A stretch of 64,000 bases of DNA from Prevotella sp. (GCA_017615355.1 JAGAAJ010000046.1:1-64000); one strand, 5' to 3'. Positions 39,904-49,295 are shown, counted from the first letter of the stretch. A program made the numbers and translations. Notes: generated from the sequence alone by a model not told the origin.

Positions 39904-40512
39904 TCAGGGCTGCGCTAAAAGCTGTGCCGCCACTTCACACAGCTCTTGATACCACTCTTCACCAAAGCGGCGGATGAGCGGCTCCTTCAGGAATTTGTAG
40001 ACGGGCAGGTGCAGGCGCCGTCCTTTATCGCGGCCGCATTGGCAGATGTCCCAGCGGTGATAGTTCAGGCCCACGCTGCCGTCGCTGAATGTCTTTTCAC
40101 GTATAGGGTAGAGGGCACAGCTGATGGGTTTGCAGAATTTGCAGCGCCCTTGCCGGAAGGCTGACTCAAAGGCACAGCCCACAAACGTCCCTCCTTCGGG
40201 GGGATTGATGGGGGTCGTAAACACGCAGTCCTTCCCATTGACAATGCTGGTGACGAGGTCGCCGTCGCGGTCGGTGTAGGCCACACCCTGATGGTCGATG
40301 ACAGCCTGGGCAGAGGCGCTGAGCATGGGCCACACGGTATCGAGGCTGTCTTCAACTTCCGCGATTTCATCGAGTGTCACAGGAGCACCGGCATCACCCT
40401 CCACGCAGCAGGCACCATGACAAATGTCGAGGTCACAGCAGAACTCCTCCGTCAGGATGTCTGACGAGAGCAGCACGTTGCCAATCTGTAGGATGGGAGG
40501 GATGTTCACCAT
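39904..40512 (-). CDS. DUF3109 cysteine-cluster protein
   Basis: The product has 202 residues starting MVNIPPILQIGN at 40512. Cysteines are clustered (EEFCCDLDICHGACCVEGDAG; CKFCKPISCALYP; WDICQCG), matching DUF3109/YkgJ-like proteins thought to bind zinc or an iron-sulfur cluster; function is not established. A segment TPINPPEGGTF (residues about 98-108) is encoded by a GC-rich palindrome at 40188-40215 and is probably an insertion between CVFT and GCAFESAF. The start overlaps the end of ung by 7 nt, making it the last gene of a four-gene operon. Confidence 0.88.
   Translation of the reverse strand: MVNIPPILQIGNVLLSSDILTEEFCCDLDICHGACCVEGDAGAPVTLDEIAEVEDSLDTVWPMLSASAQAVIDHQGVAYTDRDGDLVTSIVNGKDCVFTTPINPPEGGTFVGCAFESAFRQGRCKFCKPISCALYPIREKTFSDGSVGLNYHRWDICQCGRDKGRRLHLPVYKFLKEPLIRRFGEEWYQELCEVAAQLLAQP
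40188..40215. repeat. GC-rich palindromic element in frame within the DUF3109 gene
   Basis: The core GTCCCTCCTTCGGGGGGA has inverted symmetry and encodes NPPEGGT on the minus strand. It is the same family as the miaB and 58857 copies. Confidence 0.6.
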
Positions 40513-41171
40513 TGAATCGGCTCTTTGCCCTGCTGCTGCAGGTATTCGTTGCAGCGTGAGAACTGATGCTGGCCGAACCATCCGCCACGATTGGCCGACA
40601 GCGGCGAGGGATGCACACTTTCCAGCACGAGGTTGCGCTGCCTGTCAATCATATAAGCCTTGCCGCGGGCATAGCCGCCCCACAGCATATATACCAGATG
40701 TTCGCGCTCGCGGGCAAGGGCAGCGATGGCGGCATCGGTAAACTCGCGCCAGCCCAGGAGCGAGTGGCTGTTGGCCTGATGGGCCCTGACCGTGAGTGTA
40801 GCATTGAGCAGCAGCACCCCCTGTCGCGCCCATCGCTCCAGGTTTCCGCTCTGTGGCACAGGCACGCCCAGGTCCTGCTCTATCTCCTTAAAGATGTTCT
40901 GCAGCGAGGGCGGAAAGGCCACGCCGTCCTGCACGGAGAAGCTGAGCCCGTGGGCCTGTCCCGGCTCATGGTACGGGTCCTGACCGATGATCACCACCTT
41001 CACCTCGTCGAAGGGACAGAGGTTGAAGGCATTGAAGATGAGCCGTCCCGGCGGATAGCACGTCGTCGCAGCATACTCCTGCCGCACGCGCTCTGTCAGC
41101 TGCTGGAAATAGGGCTTGTCAAACTCCCCCTGCAGCCTTTGCTTCCATGATTCTTCTATCTGTACGTTCAT
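40506..41171 (-). CDS. ung: uracil-DNA glycosylase (family 1)
   Basis: The product has 221 residues. It removes uracil from DNA to start base-excision repair. Family-1 motifs are intact: the water-activating VVIIGQDPYHEPGQAHGLSF (residues about 59-78), LLLNATLTVRAHQANSH and the HPSPLSANRGGWFG insertion loop near the C-terminus. Length fits the family. It lies 10 nt downstream of the tyrosine phosphatase gene and overlaps the DUF3109 gene by 7 nt, so it is in the M23-phosphatase-ung-DUF3109 transcript. Confidence 0.96.
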   Translation of the reverse strand: MNVQIEESWKQRLQGEFDKPYFQQLTERVRQEYAATTCYPPGRLIFNAFNLCPFDEVKVVIIGQDPYHEPGQAHGLSFSVQDGVAFPPSLQNIFKEIEQDLGVPVPQSGNLERWARQGVLLLNATLTVRAHQANSHSLLGWREFTDAAIAALAREREHLVYMLWGGYARGKAYMIDRQRNLVLESVHPSPLSANRGGWFGQHQFSRCNEYLQQQGKEPIQW

Positions 41172-41181
41172 ATCTTTTTAA

Positions 41182-42081
41182 TTACTCTAAAAATCGCTGA
41201 CGGAGGGCGAGGATATCCGTATCTGTGAGGCCGATATGATGCAGGTATGCCTCTATGGAGCCATACTGCTGCTCGACGGCGTTGAACTGGGAGCAGAAAT
41301 GCTGCGTGCAGAGGGACAGGGAAAGAGACGATGCGGCAGCATCTACGTGGCCGGTGGCCAGACGGGCACCCCACTCGAAATCGGCGATGGCGGTGGACTT
41401 GTCTGCACCGAGAGCCAGGAGCAAGAGCGCCGAGGCCACGCCGGTACGGTCGCGACCAATGGAGCAATGCCACAGCATGGCACCGTCGACTGGAGCGGTC
41501 AAACGTTTGAGAAACAGCCTCAACGACTGCTGACTATAGCTACTGGTGAGCAGCTCCTCGTAGAGGGCCGATGCCAACAGGGCAGCATGGGCATCGGTGG
41601 CGGCAGGAAGCAGGGCCTCGCGGCTCATGTCGGGATAGCGTAGCTTCAGGCTCGCCTCGCTGGCCGTACTGAGAAGAGGGAGACTGACGAAGGCGATGGG
41701 GTCGCTGAAACCTACGGGGACGCTGTTGAGGATTGGATTGGGACTGTCTTGTTCGTGAGCACTGCGCAGATCTATGAAGTGACGCACGCCGAGACTATCG
41801 AGAAGCAGGGCATAGTCACTCTCCGTGAGACCATTGAGGCTTCCTGCCCTGACAAGAAGTCCGGGCTTCACCCGCCGGCCATCAGCCATGACGATGCCGT
41901 CGAGGCGTCTGACATTGCTCACACCCTGCAGTCTTACCTCGTCAGGATGGAAGTCGGGCCGCAAGGTCATATCGCAAGCGACGACAGCGTCGGTTGTTCC
42001 GGCGCTGTCGTCGCTGCATGATACTGACAAGCTGGCTGTCAGCAATGCTGTGAGGAGGATCAATGCTTTCTCGCGATACAA
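41182..42081 (-). CDS. lipoprotein tyrosine-protein phosphatase
   Basis: The product has 299 residues. The signal peptide ends SLSVSC (lipobox Cys about 22), which predicts an envelope lipoprotein. The P-loop is HCSIGRDRTGVASAL (Cx5R, residues about 206-220), with SNVRRLDGIVMADGRRVKPG and LGVRHFIDLRSAHEQ as in the bacterial Y_phosphatase3 family. The family dephosphorylates tyrosine or inositol phosphates; substrate unknown. It lies between the M23 peptidase gene (21 nt) and ung (10 nt). Confidence 0.88.
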   Translation of the reverse strand: MYREKALILLTALLTASLSVSCSDDSAGTTDAVVACDMTLRPDFHPDEVRLQGVSNVRRLDGIVMADGRRVKPGLLVRAGSLNGLTESDYALLLDSLGVRHFIDLRSAHEQDSPNPILNSVPVGFSDPIAFVSLPLLSTASEASLKLRYPDMSREALLPAATDAHAALLASALYEELLTSSYSQQSLRLFLKRLTAPVDGAMLWHCSIGRDRTGVASALLLLALGADKSTAIADFEWGARLATGHVDAAASSLSLSLCTQHFCSQFNAVEQQYGSIEAYLHHIGLTDTDILALRQRFLE

Positions 42082-42102
42082 AGACCTGCGTTATGCATTA
42101 AC

Positions 42103-43077
42103 TTAGTTGTACTTCAGAATCTGTCCGGGCTTCAGCACGGTGCGCTGGGTGATGCGGTTCAGACGGCAGAGGGCATCAACGGTGGTGCCATGCTGACGGG
42201 CGATAGCATAGAGTGTCTCGCCGCGCTTCACCTTGTGATAGCTGTTGGTCTGCTGGCGCTGAGCGGTAGCAGGCTGCACGGTGGCGGGCTGCTGTTGCGG
42301 CTGCTGCTGGGCAAGCTGTGCATAGTCGGTATTGTCGGTACCGCCAGTGCCGCCGACGCCACGCAGGCGAGTGGCCACAAGCGACTCCTGATTGTAGGTA
42401 GCCTTGCGGAACATGTAGTAGTCGCCCACCACGTCCTGATTGTAGAAGTCGAACATCAGGGCAGGATTCAGGGCCGTGCCACAGAGACGAGTCTCGAAGT
42501 GCAGGTGCGGGCCCGTGCTGCGGCCTGTCGAGCCACCCAGTCCGATGGGCTCGCCGGCGCGAACTTCCTGATTCTCGGTCACCAGCTGCTTTGACAAATG
42601 GCCATAGATGGTCTCCAAACCGTTGTTATGGCGAATAACAACGTACCTACCGTAGCCCTTGCGCTCACCTTCGTTCCTGACAATGCGTACTTTACCACTG
42701 AAAGCGGCTACAACGGTGTCGCCGACGCTCAGTTTGATGTCAAGACCTTTGTGCTGGCGTCCCCAACGCGGACCGAAGTTCGACGTAATCTGACGGCTGG
42801 ACGACGGCATAGCGAAGTCGCGGAGGTCGATGAGGAATGAGTCGGGCAATACGGTCTGACGGCCAACGTACTGGTTGTTCCAGTCGTTGTAAAGTTGTGC
42901 TACGGGCGAGGTGGTGGTCACTTCGCTCTCAAGCAGTTGGTTCAGTTGAATGGAGTCCACAGCGCGGAGCTTGCGGTCGATGGGTGCCTGATTGGCAATC
43001 AGATCCTGCGCAGCAACGGGCATTACTGCCGTCATTGCGAGGGCCATCAGGAGTGTTTTCTTCAGTCTTTTCAGCAT
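42103..43077 (-). CDS. M23 peptidoglycan endopeptidase with C-terminal LysM
   Basis: The product has 324 residues. A signal peptide (about 1-23) is followed by an M23 (LytM) domain with zinc ligands in RWGRQHKGLDIKLSVGD and GPHLHFE, and by IRHNNGLETIYGHLS. After a Gln/Pro-rich linker, one LysM repeat (YHKVKRGETLYAIARQHGTT to LKPGQILKYN) anchors it to peptidoglycan. It would cleave cross-bridges during growth or division. It is the first gene of an operon with a promoter at 43143-43151 that directly abuts the gpmI terminator. Confidence 0.94.
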   Translation of the reverse strand: MLKRLKKTLLMALAMTAVMPVAAQDLIANQAPIDRKLRAVDSIQLNQLLESEVTTTSPVAQLYNDWNNQYVGRQTVLPDSFLIDLRDFAMPSSSRQITSNFGPRWGRQHKGLDIKLSVGDTVVAAFSGKVRIVRNEGERKGYGRYVVIRHNNGLETIYGHLSKQLVTENQEVRAGEPIGLGGSTGRSTGPHLHFETRLCGTALNPALMFDFYNQDVVGDYYMFRKATYNQESLVATRLRGVGGTGGTDNTDYAQLAQQQPQQQPATVQPATAQRQQTNSYHKVKRGETLYAIARQHGTTVDALCRLNRITQRTVLKPGQILKYN

Positions 43078-43142
43078 CTTGTTATTCTGAGAGTTATGTT
43101 ATTATTCAATGGTGAGTAGGCGTCGTATGACGCAAAGACGGT

Positions 43143-43151
43143 GCAAAGGTA
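43143..43151 (-). promoter_or_regulatory. -7 box TACCTTTGC for the M23-ung operon
   Basis: TACCTTTGC on the minus strand lies 65 nt before the ATG at 43077. It starts where the T-run of the gpmI terminator ends. Confidence 0.65.
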
Positions 43152-43152
43152 T

Positions 43153-43185
43153 AAAAAAAAGTGCGACCTCCGAAGAAATCGCACT
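43153..43185 (-). terminator. intrinsic terminator after gpmI
   Basis: On the minus strand AGTGCGA pairs with TCGCACT around a 12-nt loop, followed by T8. Confidence 0.85.
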
Positions 43186-43207
43186 ATTTTTTGCGTTCTT
43201 TTAACAC

Positions 43208-44728
43208 TCAATCGGTGATGAGGTTCTCGCCTGTCATGTCTTTCGGCTGCTCCAAACCCATGATATGGAGGATGGAGGGAGCCACGTCGGCCAGACGCCC
43301 GTCCTTCACGGTAGCCGAGTTGTTGTCGGTGACGTAGATGAAGGGAACGGGGTTCAGCGAGTGGGCCGTATTGGGTGTGCCGTCGGGGTTGATGGCATTG
43401 TCGGCGTTGCCGTGGTCGGCGATGATGATGGCCTCGTAGCCGTTGCGGCGAGCCGTCTCGATGACATCGTGCACACAGTGGTCGACGGCCCAGACTGCCT
43501 TGGCGATAGCATTGTAGACGCCGGTGTGACCCACCATGTCACCGTTGGCGAAGTTCACCACGATGAAGTCATACTGCTGGGTGCGGATAGCAGCCACGAG
43601 CTTGTCCTTCACCTCGTAGGCGCTCATCTCGGGCTTCAGGTCGTAGGTGGCCACCTTTGGCGAAGCCACGAGGATGCGGTCTTCGTTCTCGTAGGGAGCC
43701 TCGCGTCCGCCGTTGAAGAAGAAGGTGACGTGTGCATACTTCTCCGTCTCGGCAGTGTGCAGCTGTTTCTTTCCCTGCTGCGACAGATATTCGCCCAGCG
43801 TGTTCTCCACATTCTCCTTGGGGAATAAGATATGTACGCCCGTGAAGTTGGCATCGTAGGGAGTCATGCAGTAATACTGCAGGCCGGGGATGGTCTTCAT
43901 GCCCTGCTCCGGCATGTCCTGCTGGGTGAGCACGATGGTGAGCTCCTTGGCACGGTCGTTGCGGAAGTTGATGAAGATGACGACGTCGCCCTCCTCGATG
44001 CAGCCGTTGACGCTGGCGTTGTGGATGGGCTTGATGAACTCGTCGGTCACACCCTCGTCATAGCTCTCCTGCATGGCCTGCACCATATCGGTGGCCTGCT
44101 TGCCGGTGCCGTTGACGATGAGGTCGTAGCCTTCCTTCACACGCTCCCAGCGCTTGTCGCGGTCCATTGCATAGAAGCGGCCCACGATGCTGGCGATGGC
44201 TGCGTCGTTCTCGGCGCACACGTCGGTGACCTGCTGGATGAAACCCTTGCCGCTCTTAGGATCGGTGTCGCGACCGTCCATGAAGCAATGCACGAAAGTC
44301 TGGTTCTTCAGGCCGTAGTGCTTGCCCACCTCGATGAGTTTGAAGAGGTGGTCAAGGCTGCTGTGCACACCGCCGTCAGAGCAGAGGCCCATCAGGTGCA
44401 GCTTCTTGTTGTTTTCCTTGGCATAGGTATAGGCGGCTTTCACCTGCGGATTCTCCACGATGCTGTTGTCCTTGCAGGCACGGTTGATCTTCACCAGGTC
44501 CTGATAGACGATGCGGCCGGCGCCGATATTGAGGTGACCCACCTCCGAGTTGCCCATCTGTCCGTCGGGCAGACCCACGTCCTCGCCGCTGGCGTTCAGC
44601 TGCGAATGGGCGCTGGTGGCTGTGAGATAATCAAGATAAGGGGTAGGCGTATTAAAGATCACGTCGCCTTTGCCGTGCTGACCGATTCCCCATCCGTCGA
44701 GAATCATCAGAAGAGCTTTCTTTGCCAT
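43208..44728 (-). CDS. gpmI: 2,3-bisphosphoglycerate-independent phosphoglycerate mutase
   Basis: The product has 506 residues, the usual length. It interconverts 3- and 2-phosphoglycerate in glycolysis using two Mn ions. Motifs: [13 protein letters not shown] at the start, the phosphoserine loop [20 protein letters not shown] (residues about 52-71), [14 protein letters not shown] and the metal ligands in [10 protein letters not shown] and [12 protein letters not shown]. The ATG at 44728 (MAKKALLM) is preferred over an upstream frame that runs across the promoter. Monocistronic. Confidence 0.96.
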   Translation of the reverse strand: MAKKALLMILDGWGIGQHGKGDVIFNTPTPYLDYLTATSAHSQLNASGEDVGLPDGQMGNSEVGHLNIGAGRIVYQDLVKINRACKDNSIVENPQVKAAYTYAKENNKKLHLMGLCSDGGVHSSLDHLFKLIEVGKHYGLKNQTFVHCFMDGRDTDPKSGKGFIQQVTDVCAENDAAIASIVGRFYAMDRDKRWERVKEGYDLIVNGTGKQATDMVQAMQESYDEGVTDEFIKPIHNASVNGCIEEGDVVIFINFRNDRAKELTIVLTQQDMPEQGMKTIPGLQYYCMTPYDANFTGVHILFPKENVENTLGEYLSQQGKKQLHTAETEKYAHVTFFFNGGREAPYENEDRILVASPKVATYDLKPEMSAYEVKDKLVAAIRTQQYDFIVVNFANGDMVGHTGVYNAIAKAVWAVDHCVHDVIETARRNGYEAIIIADHGNADNAINPDGTPNTAHSLNPVPFIYVTDNNSATVKDGRLADVAPSILHIMGLEQPKDMTGENLITD

Positions 44729-44770
44729 GTTTTTTCCTGTCAATATAAATATATGTGTTCGAATCGGGGT

Positions 44771-44779
44771 GCAAAGGTA
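44771..44779 (-). promoter_or_regulatory. -7 box TACCTTTGC for gpmI
   Basis: TACCTTTGC on the minus strand lies 42 nt before the ATG at 44728. It is divergent from the protease promoter 64 bp away. Confidence 0.6.
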
Positions 44780-44843
44780 CAAAGAAACAAGCGAACAACA
44801 AAAAAAAGTTGCATTTTTCTATTGCTGTTTGCCTGATTCTTAG

Positions 44844-44852
44844 TATCTTTGC
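44844..44852 (+). promoter_or_regulatory. -7 box TATCTTTGC for the C10 protease
   Basis: TATCTTTGC lies 31 nt before the ATG at 44884. Confidence 0.65.
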
Positions 44853-44883
44853 AACATCAATGTTACAAATATACGATAAAACT

Positions 44884-47800
44884 ATGAAAAGATTCTTCCT
44901 ATTAACCTTTTGCCTTACTGTCACGATAATGGTATGGGCAAGCCCCATAACGAAAGAGCAGGCCAGGAGCCAGGCCCGCCAGTTTGTTGAGCAGCGCCGC
45001 CTGCCGAGTACCGGGAATATCGTGTTGAGCGACGTTTCCCGTCGGTCGATGCAGCAGTCTCAAAGCTCAAATCCCACATCTCCGTCCTTCTATGTGTTCA
45101 ACGTGGGCAGCGACGACGGCTTCGTCATCGTCAGCGCCGACGACAGCACCCTGCCCATCCTCGGCTACTGCGACCACGGATTCTTCGACGAGGCCGACAT
45201 GCCCGAGAACATGCGCGAACTGCTGGAGAGCTACGAGGAGGAAATGTTGAGAGTGGAGAGTTTAGTGTTTAGTGACATTTACCCAGCAAATGTCTCTCAA
45301 CTCTCAACTCTCAACTCTAAACTCTCATCACCCTCCGCCGTCAAGGACGCCATCGCGCCGATGCTTACCACGAAGTGGAACCAGGGTGCACCCTTCAACC
45401 TGCAGTGCCCCTTCTATCTGAACAACTCGAGCAACGGCCGCTGCGTGACGGGCTGCGTAGCCACGTCGATGGCCCAGGTACTGGCCTATGTCGGCAACCG
45501 TCCGGCAGGCACCACGATGGACATTCCCGGATATTCCTGCACCACCAAGTGGACTTCCGACAGCATCCAAATCTACGTGGAAAGGAAGACGAAGACCACC
45601 TTCGACTGGAACAACATGATCGACGTCTACGACGACAACGCCACCGACACGCAGATACAGGCCGTAGCCAAGCTGATGGCCTATTGCGGTGCGTCCATAC
45701 AGGCCGACTACGGCGTAAATTCGACCAGCGCCTATCAGAGCCAGGTGGTGCCCGCCCTGCGCACCTTCTTCAATATGGATGCCACCCGCATCAAGCGCAG
45801 CAACTACACCTATGCCCAATGGCTCGACATCATCTATGCCGAGCTGGAGGCCGGGCGGCCCGTCATCTACGACGGACACTCGTCGGGCGGTGGCCACTCC
45901 TTCGCCATCGACGGCTTCGACGGCGGCGACCTGTTCCACGTGAACTGGGGCTGGGGAGGCCATGACGACGGCTACTTCGCCCTCAGCGTCCTTAATCCTC
46001 ACGACAACAGCGGCATCGGCGCCAGCACGTCGCACGACGGCTACAGTTACAATCAGGGTGCCATCATCGGCATCCAACCCGGAGCCACTCCCGTCGACGA
46101 GCCTATCCAACTGACACCCCGCAACCTCGCGGTCAGCGGCGACACGGTGACCTTCTCCATGTACAACTTCACCGGCGAGACCCACACCTTCGACGCAGGA
46201 CTGGGAATGATCGACGACGAGGGCAACATCAGCGACGTCTTCGTGATCAAGGAGAACCGTAAGCTGGATAACAATTATGGCTATAAAAGTCTCGGAGGTG
46301 TCTGCCAAGAATCGAGCCTCGAGCCGGGCGTCTACCACTTTGTGCCCACCAGCAAGCTGAGCAGCGACGACACTTGGCACACGATGATGTGCTACTGGAG
46401 AGACTATGTCGAGATGACCGTGGCCAGCGACCACAGCGTTTCGCTCCGCCTGATGCCCATTCCTCCTGAACTCTCATTGGTGGGCGGTCTGACCTATCCT
46501 GCAGGCAATAACTATGTAAACGAGGCCGTCAGCATCACCGCCAAGGTGAAGAACAGCGGCGGCGAGTTCTGCGGCCCACTCTACCTCTTTGCCAGTCAGA
46601 CCAGCGACAAGGGCGACTACAACAGCCGCCTGGGCATGACCATCGCCGCTCGCGCCACCGCCGATGCCATCTTCTCGTTCACGCCGTCGAAGGAGGGTAC
46701 ATGGAACATCTGGCTCTGCACCGACAAGGAGGGCAAGAGCGAGCTCGGATCCAATACGATGGTCGTCAGCAAGTCCGCCTACGTCAAGCCCGGCTATCTG
46801 GAGGTGACGAAGCTCAACATCCTCAGCCCCATCGACGAAGACTCGTGGACCACCGACGGTCAGGGCATCCGTCAGGTCGACGTGTTGTCGAAGTCATTGC
46901 AGCTCTACCCCACGGTCAAGAACACGTCAAGCACCGACCTCACCGGCACCAACAAGGTGCAGGTGAAGCTTGAGAAATATGAGAGCAGCACATGGAAGAA
47001 CGTCAAGACCATCAACTACACCATCAACGACTACAACGCCAATAAAGGCTACAGACTGACGGCCGGCGGCGGCAATCCCCTCGACTTCAGCGAGGTAGGC
47101 TACGGCCTCTACCGCATCGCCATCTACCTGACCAACGAAGATATGGGTATAGCGGGCGAGGTGCAGGACGTGCGCTATCAGTTCAACCTCACTGGCGGCT
47201 ATCCCGTATGGGCTGCCGACGGCACACGCACCCTTGTCAAGACCACCACAGAGAGCATCAATGTGGGCAACAGCATCGTGGCCATCGACCTGAGCGGCTA
47301 CGAATTCAGCAGCCTCACACCCAACGACAATCCCAACACCCTCTATGTCTTCGATGCCACGCAGACGGTGCCCACCTCGCTGCAGGGCAGGAACGTGGTG
47401 CAGGACGGCGAGGCCGACCACATCACCCTGACCGAAGGCTACAGCTTCTTCTCGCCCATCGACTTCACGGCACAAACCGTCAGCTATAGCCGCACCTTCA
47501 CCACCGGCTACACATCAGAAGGAACAGGATGGAACACGATGGTGTTGCCCTTCAAGCCCACGGCTATCACAGTCGACGGCCAACAGATAGACTGGTTCCG
47601 TTCGGATGAGGACGAGGGCAAGAACTTCTTCATCATGGAATTCACGGGCGACGACGAGACAACGGTCTACTTCGACTATACGGAGCACTTCCAGCCCTAC
47701 ATGCCCTATATCATCGGTTTGCCGGGCGAGGAGTACGGCAGCGCCAGTCTTGTCAACAAGGAGATTGTCTTCAGCGCCGACAATGCCGCCGTACCAGCTA

Positions 47801-48162
47801 CCCATACCGGTGTTCGCTCAGGCAGTTCGTTCAAGTTCTGCGGCTCGACCACGAAGACCGCCGGCGGCGAGACCATCTTCGCCATCAACACGGCAGGCAG
47901 CGCCTTCGTGCCCACCACCAACAGCATGAAGCCCTTCCGATCCTACTTTACCGCCCTTGCCGATGCTCCGAAGCGCATCCATATCGGCTTCGCCCGCTTC
48001 AAGCCCACAGGCATCCTCCCCGTCCAGGCCGACAACACCCGCCAGCCGCAGGGCATCTACACCCTCAGCGGCCTCCGCGTGGACACACCTCACACCTCTC
48101 AGCCCTCACCCCTAAAGAAGGGTCTCTACATCAGCAACGGCAGGAAGATCGTGATAAAGTAA
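44884..48162 (+). CDS. secreted C10-family cysteine protease (streptopain-like) with C-terminal tag
   Basis: The product has 1092 residues. A signal peptide (MKRFFLLTFCLTVTIMVWA) and pro-region (ITKEQARSQARQF; YVFNVGSDDGFVIVSADD) are followed by the C10 peptidase with catalytic Cys191 in GCVATSMAQVLAY and His338 in GGGHSFAIDGFDG, then NWGWGG. About 700 residues of beta-domains follow, and the end GIYTLSGLRVD...KKGLYISNGRKIVIK is a type IX-like sorting tag. The pro-region contains a heptamer-encoded insertion (about residues 122-147), and a second heptamer tract encodes DTPHTSQPSPL just before the end. It likely digests host or dietary protein outside the cell. WG-repeat gene 30 nt downstream. 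Confidence 0.93.
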   Translation: MKRFFLLTFCLTVTIMVWASPITKEQARSQARQFVEQRRLPSTGNIVLSDVSRRSMQQSQSSNPTSPSFYVFNVGSDDGFVIVSADDSTLPILGYCDHGFFDEADMPENMRELLESYEEEMLRVESLVFSDIYPANVSQLSTLNSKLSSPSAVKDAIAPMLTTKWNQGAPFNLQCPFYLNNSSNGRCVTGCVATSMAQVLAYVGNRPAGTTMDIPGYSCTTKWTSDSIQIYVERKTKTTFDWNNMIDVYDDNATDTQIQAVAKLMAYCGASIQADYGVNSTSAYQSQVVPALRTFFNMDATRIKRSNYTYAQWLDIIYAELEAGRPVIYDGHSSGGGHSFAIDGFDGGDLFHVNWGWGGHDDGYFALSVLNPHDNSGIGASTSHDGYSYNQGAIIGIQPGATPVDEPIQLTPRNLAVSGDTVTFSMYNFTGETHTFDAGLGMIDDEGNISDVFVIKENRKLDNNYGYKSLGGVCQESSLEPGVYHFVPTSKLSSDDTWHTMMCYWRDYVEMTVASDHSVSLRLMPIPPELSLVGGLTYPAGNNYVNEAVSITAKVKNSGGEFCGPLYLFASQTSDKGDYNSRLGMTIAARATADAIFSFTPSKEGTWNIWLCTDKEGKSELGSNTMVVSKSAYVKPGYLEVTKLNILSPIDEDSWTTDGQGIRQVDVLSKSLQLYPTVKNTSSTDLTGTNKVQVKLEKYESSTWKNVKTINYTINDYNANKGYRLTAGGGNPLDFSEVGYGLYRIAIYLTNEDMGIAGEVQDVRYQFNLTGGYPVWAADGTRTLVKTTTESINVGNSIVAIDLSGYEFSSLTPNDNPNTLYVFDATQTVPTSLQGRNVVQDGEADHITLTEGYSFFSPIDFTAQTVSYSRTFTTGYTSEGTGWNTMVLPFKPTAITVDGQQIDWFRSDEDEGKNFFIMEFTGDDETTVYFDYTEHFQPYMPYIIGLPGEEYGSASLVNKEIVFSADNAAVPATHTGVRSGSSFKFCGSTTKTAGGETIFAINTAGSAFVPTTNSMKPFRSYFTALADAPKRIHIGFARFKPTGILPVQADNTRQPQGIYTLSGLRVDTPHTSQPSPLKKGLYISNGRKIVIK
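45246..45327 (+). repeat. inverted heptamer tracts in the protease pro-region
   Basis: GAGAGTG/GAGAGTT-type units on the left and CTCTCAA, CTCTCAA, CTCTCAA, CTCTAAA, CTCTC on the right have a 7-bp period and opposite polarity, able to form a hairpin. The tract is in frame at present. Confidence 0.65.
48087..48112 (+). repeat. CCTCACA heptamer tract near the protease C-terminus
   Basis: ACACCTCACACCTCTCAGCC and following bases encode TPHTSQPSP between GLRVD and LKKGLYIS of the sorting tag. Same heptamer family as 20170 and 63173. Confidence 0.55.
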
Positions 48163-48192
48163 GACATCAGGCCACCAAACCATTTCCCAAAA

Positions 48193-49140
48193 ATGAAAAC
48201 TGACGACACAAAAGAAAGTGCCACGCCCGTTGCTAAACCCAAGAGGGAAATTGTTCCACCCATTGCTGAGCCCGCCAAGGAGAATGTGAAGGCAGTTTCT
48301 ACAGAAGCAAAGCAAAAAGCCGTCCAAGAGCAGAAAACCGACCAAGAGCAGAAAACCGACCAGGAGCAAAAAGCCGACCAGGACCAGAAAGCCCTGGAAC
48401 GCGATGGGTTACGTCCCCTCTGGCGTCAATACACGAGTGGCAATTTTTTCGTTGGAATAGTAAATCGCAATAACGAAGTCGTCATAACCAATAAAGAGTA
48501 TTCGTTGATTGGTATCTTTAGCAACGGATTAGCCATCGCAAGAAGCAAAAAGACCAAGCGATTCGGTTTTGTTGACAGGCACGGGAACGAAGTGATACCT
48601 TGTAATTGGCATTCTGTCGGACCATTCAGCGAGTATATGGCAGGTGTGATCAACGAAAACAGAAGATGCGGGTATGTGGATGTTACCGGCCGTCTAGTCA
48701 TTCCCTGCACCTGGGTGGAAGGATGGCCGTTTCGCGAAGGGCTGGCAAGAGTGCAGAGCGAATACAGGAAGATAGGTATGATAGATAAAAGAGGAAAGAA
48801 TGTCATCCCCTGTATATGGAAAAAAATGAGCGATTGCAGCGAAGGTCTGATAGGCGTACAAGACGATAGCGGCAAATGCGGATTTATAAACAAGACCGGC
48901 AAGGTGGTCATCCCCTGCCGATGGAAGCAGGTGTGGATATTCTGCGAAGGAATGGCCGTCGTTCAGGACTTCAACAAACGATTAGGATTCATTGATAAAA
49001 GCGGTGAGCTGGTGATTCCCTGCCGCTGGAAAAAGGTCAATTTCTTCAGGGACGGACTGGCCAAGGTTTCCGACTCGAAGAGTTTCTTCTTCCGCGACAA
49101 ATGGGTATATATCGACAAGCAGGGAAACATTGTCAAGTAA
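48193..49140 (+). CDS. WG-repeat protein
   Basis: The product has 315 residues with no signal peptide. The N-terminal 70 residues are charged, with a 5-residue repeat (TDQEQK three times, then ADQDQKA) encoded by near-identical 15-bp units. From about 85 on there are six WG-type repeats of about 36 residues, for example GFVDRHGNEVIPCNWHSVGP, GYVDVTGRLVIPCTWVEGW and GFIDKSGELVIPCRWKKV. WG repeats are beta-structured; their role is unknown, perhaps protein binding. It lies 30 nt after the protease gene and has a terminator downstream. Confidence 0.85.
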   Translation: MKTDDTKESATPVAKPKREIVPPIAEPAKENVKAVSTEAKQKAVQEQKTDQEQKTDQEQKADQDQKALERDGLRPLWRQYTSGNFFVGIVNRNNEVVITNKEYSLIGIFSNGLAIARSKKTKRFGFVDRHGNEVIPCNWHSVGPFSEYMAGVINENRRCGYVDVTGRLVIPCTWVEGWPFREGLARVQSEYRKIGMIDKRGKNVIPCIWKKMSDCSEGLIGVQDDSGKCGFINKTGKVVIPCRWKQVWIFCEGMAVVQDFNKRLGFIDKSGELVIPCRWKKVNFFRDGLAKVSDSKSFFFRDKWVYIDKQGNIVK

Positions 49141-49146
49141 CAAGAC

Positions 49147-49190
49147 TCAGGAAATCTTGCTCCAATCGACGGCGGTCTTGCGGAGCTGCT
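49147..49190. repeat. 44-bp direct repeat of the recG 3' end (left copy)
   Basis: It matches 51780-51823 at 42 of 44 positions, beginning with TCAGGAAATC, which includes the recG stop codon complement. It lies just after the WG gene and brackets an AT-rich 2.6-kb segment. Confidence 0.85.
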
Positions 49191-49198
49191 CCCGCTCG

Positions 49199-49226
49199 GC
49201 AATAATCAAGCAAACTTGTTATTGCC
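49199..49226. repeat. inverted repeat (GCAATAA...TTATTGC)
   Basis: GGCAATAATCAAG and CTTGTTATTGCC form a 12-bp stem with one bulged base around CAAA, in the spacer between the recG-tail copy and the WG-gene terminator. Confidence 0.6.
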
Positions 49227-49259
49227 CTCGCTTACTCGCAGCCTTCGTTTATAAAAGCA

Positions 49260-49295
49260 AGCGCCCCAGGGATTTCCCGGGGCGCTGCTTTTTAT
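49260..49295 (+). terminator. intrinsic terminator of the protease/WG unit
   Basis: AGCGCCCCAGG pairs with CCCGGGGCGCT (one mismatch) around GATTT, followed by GCTTTTTATTT. It also faces the small minus-strand gene ending at 49296. Confidence 0.85.

Noticed and set aside
48963..49202. 79-residue minus frame over the recG-tail copy
   Set aside because: It is in a different frame from RecG and runs antisense into the WG-repeat gene, so the copy is a noncoding remnant.
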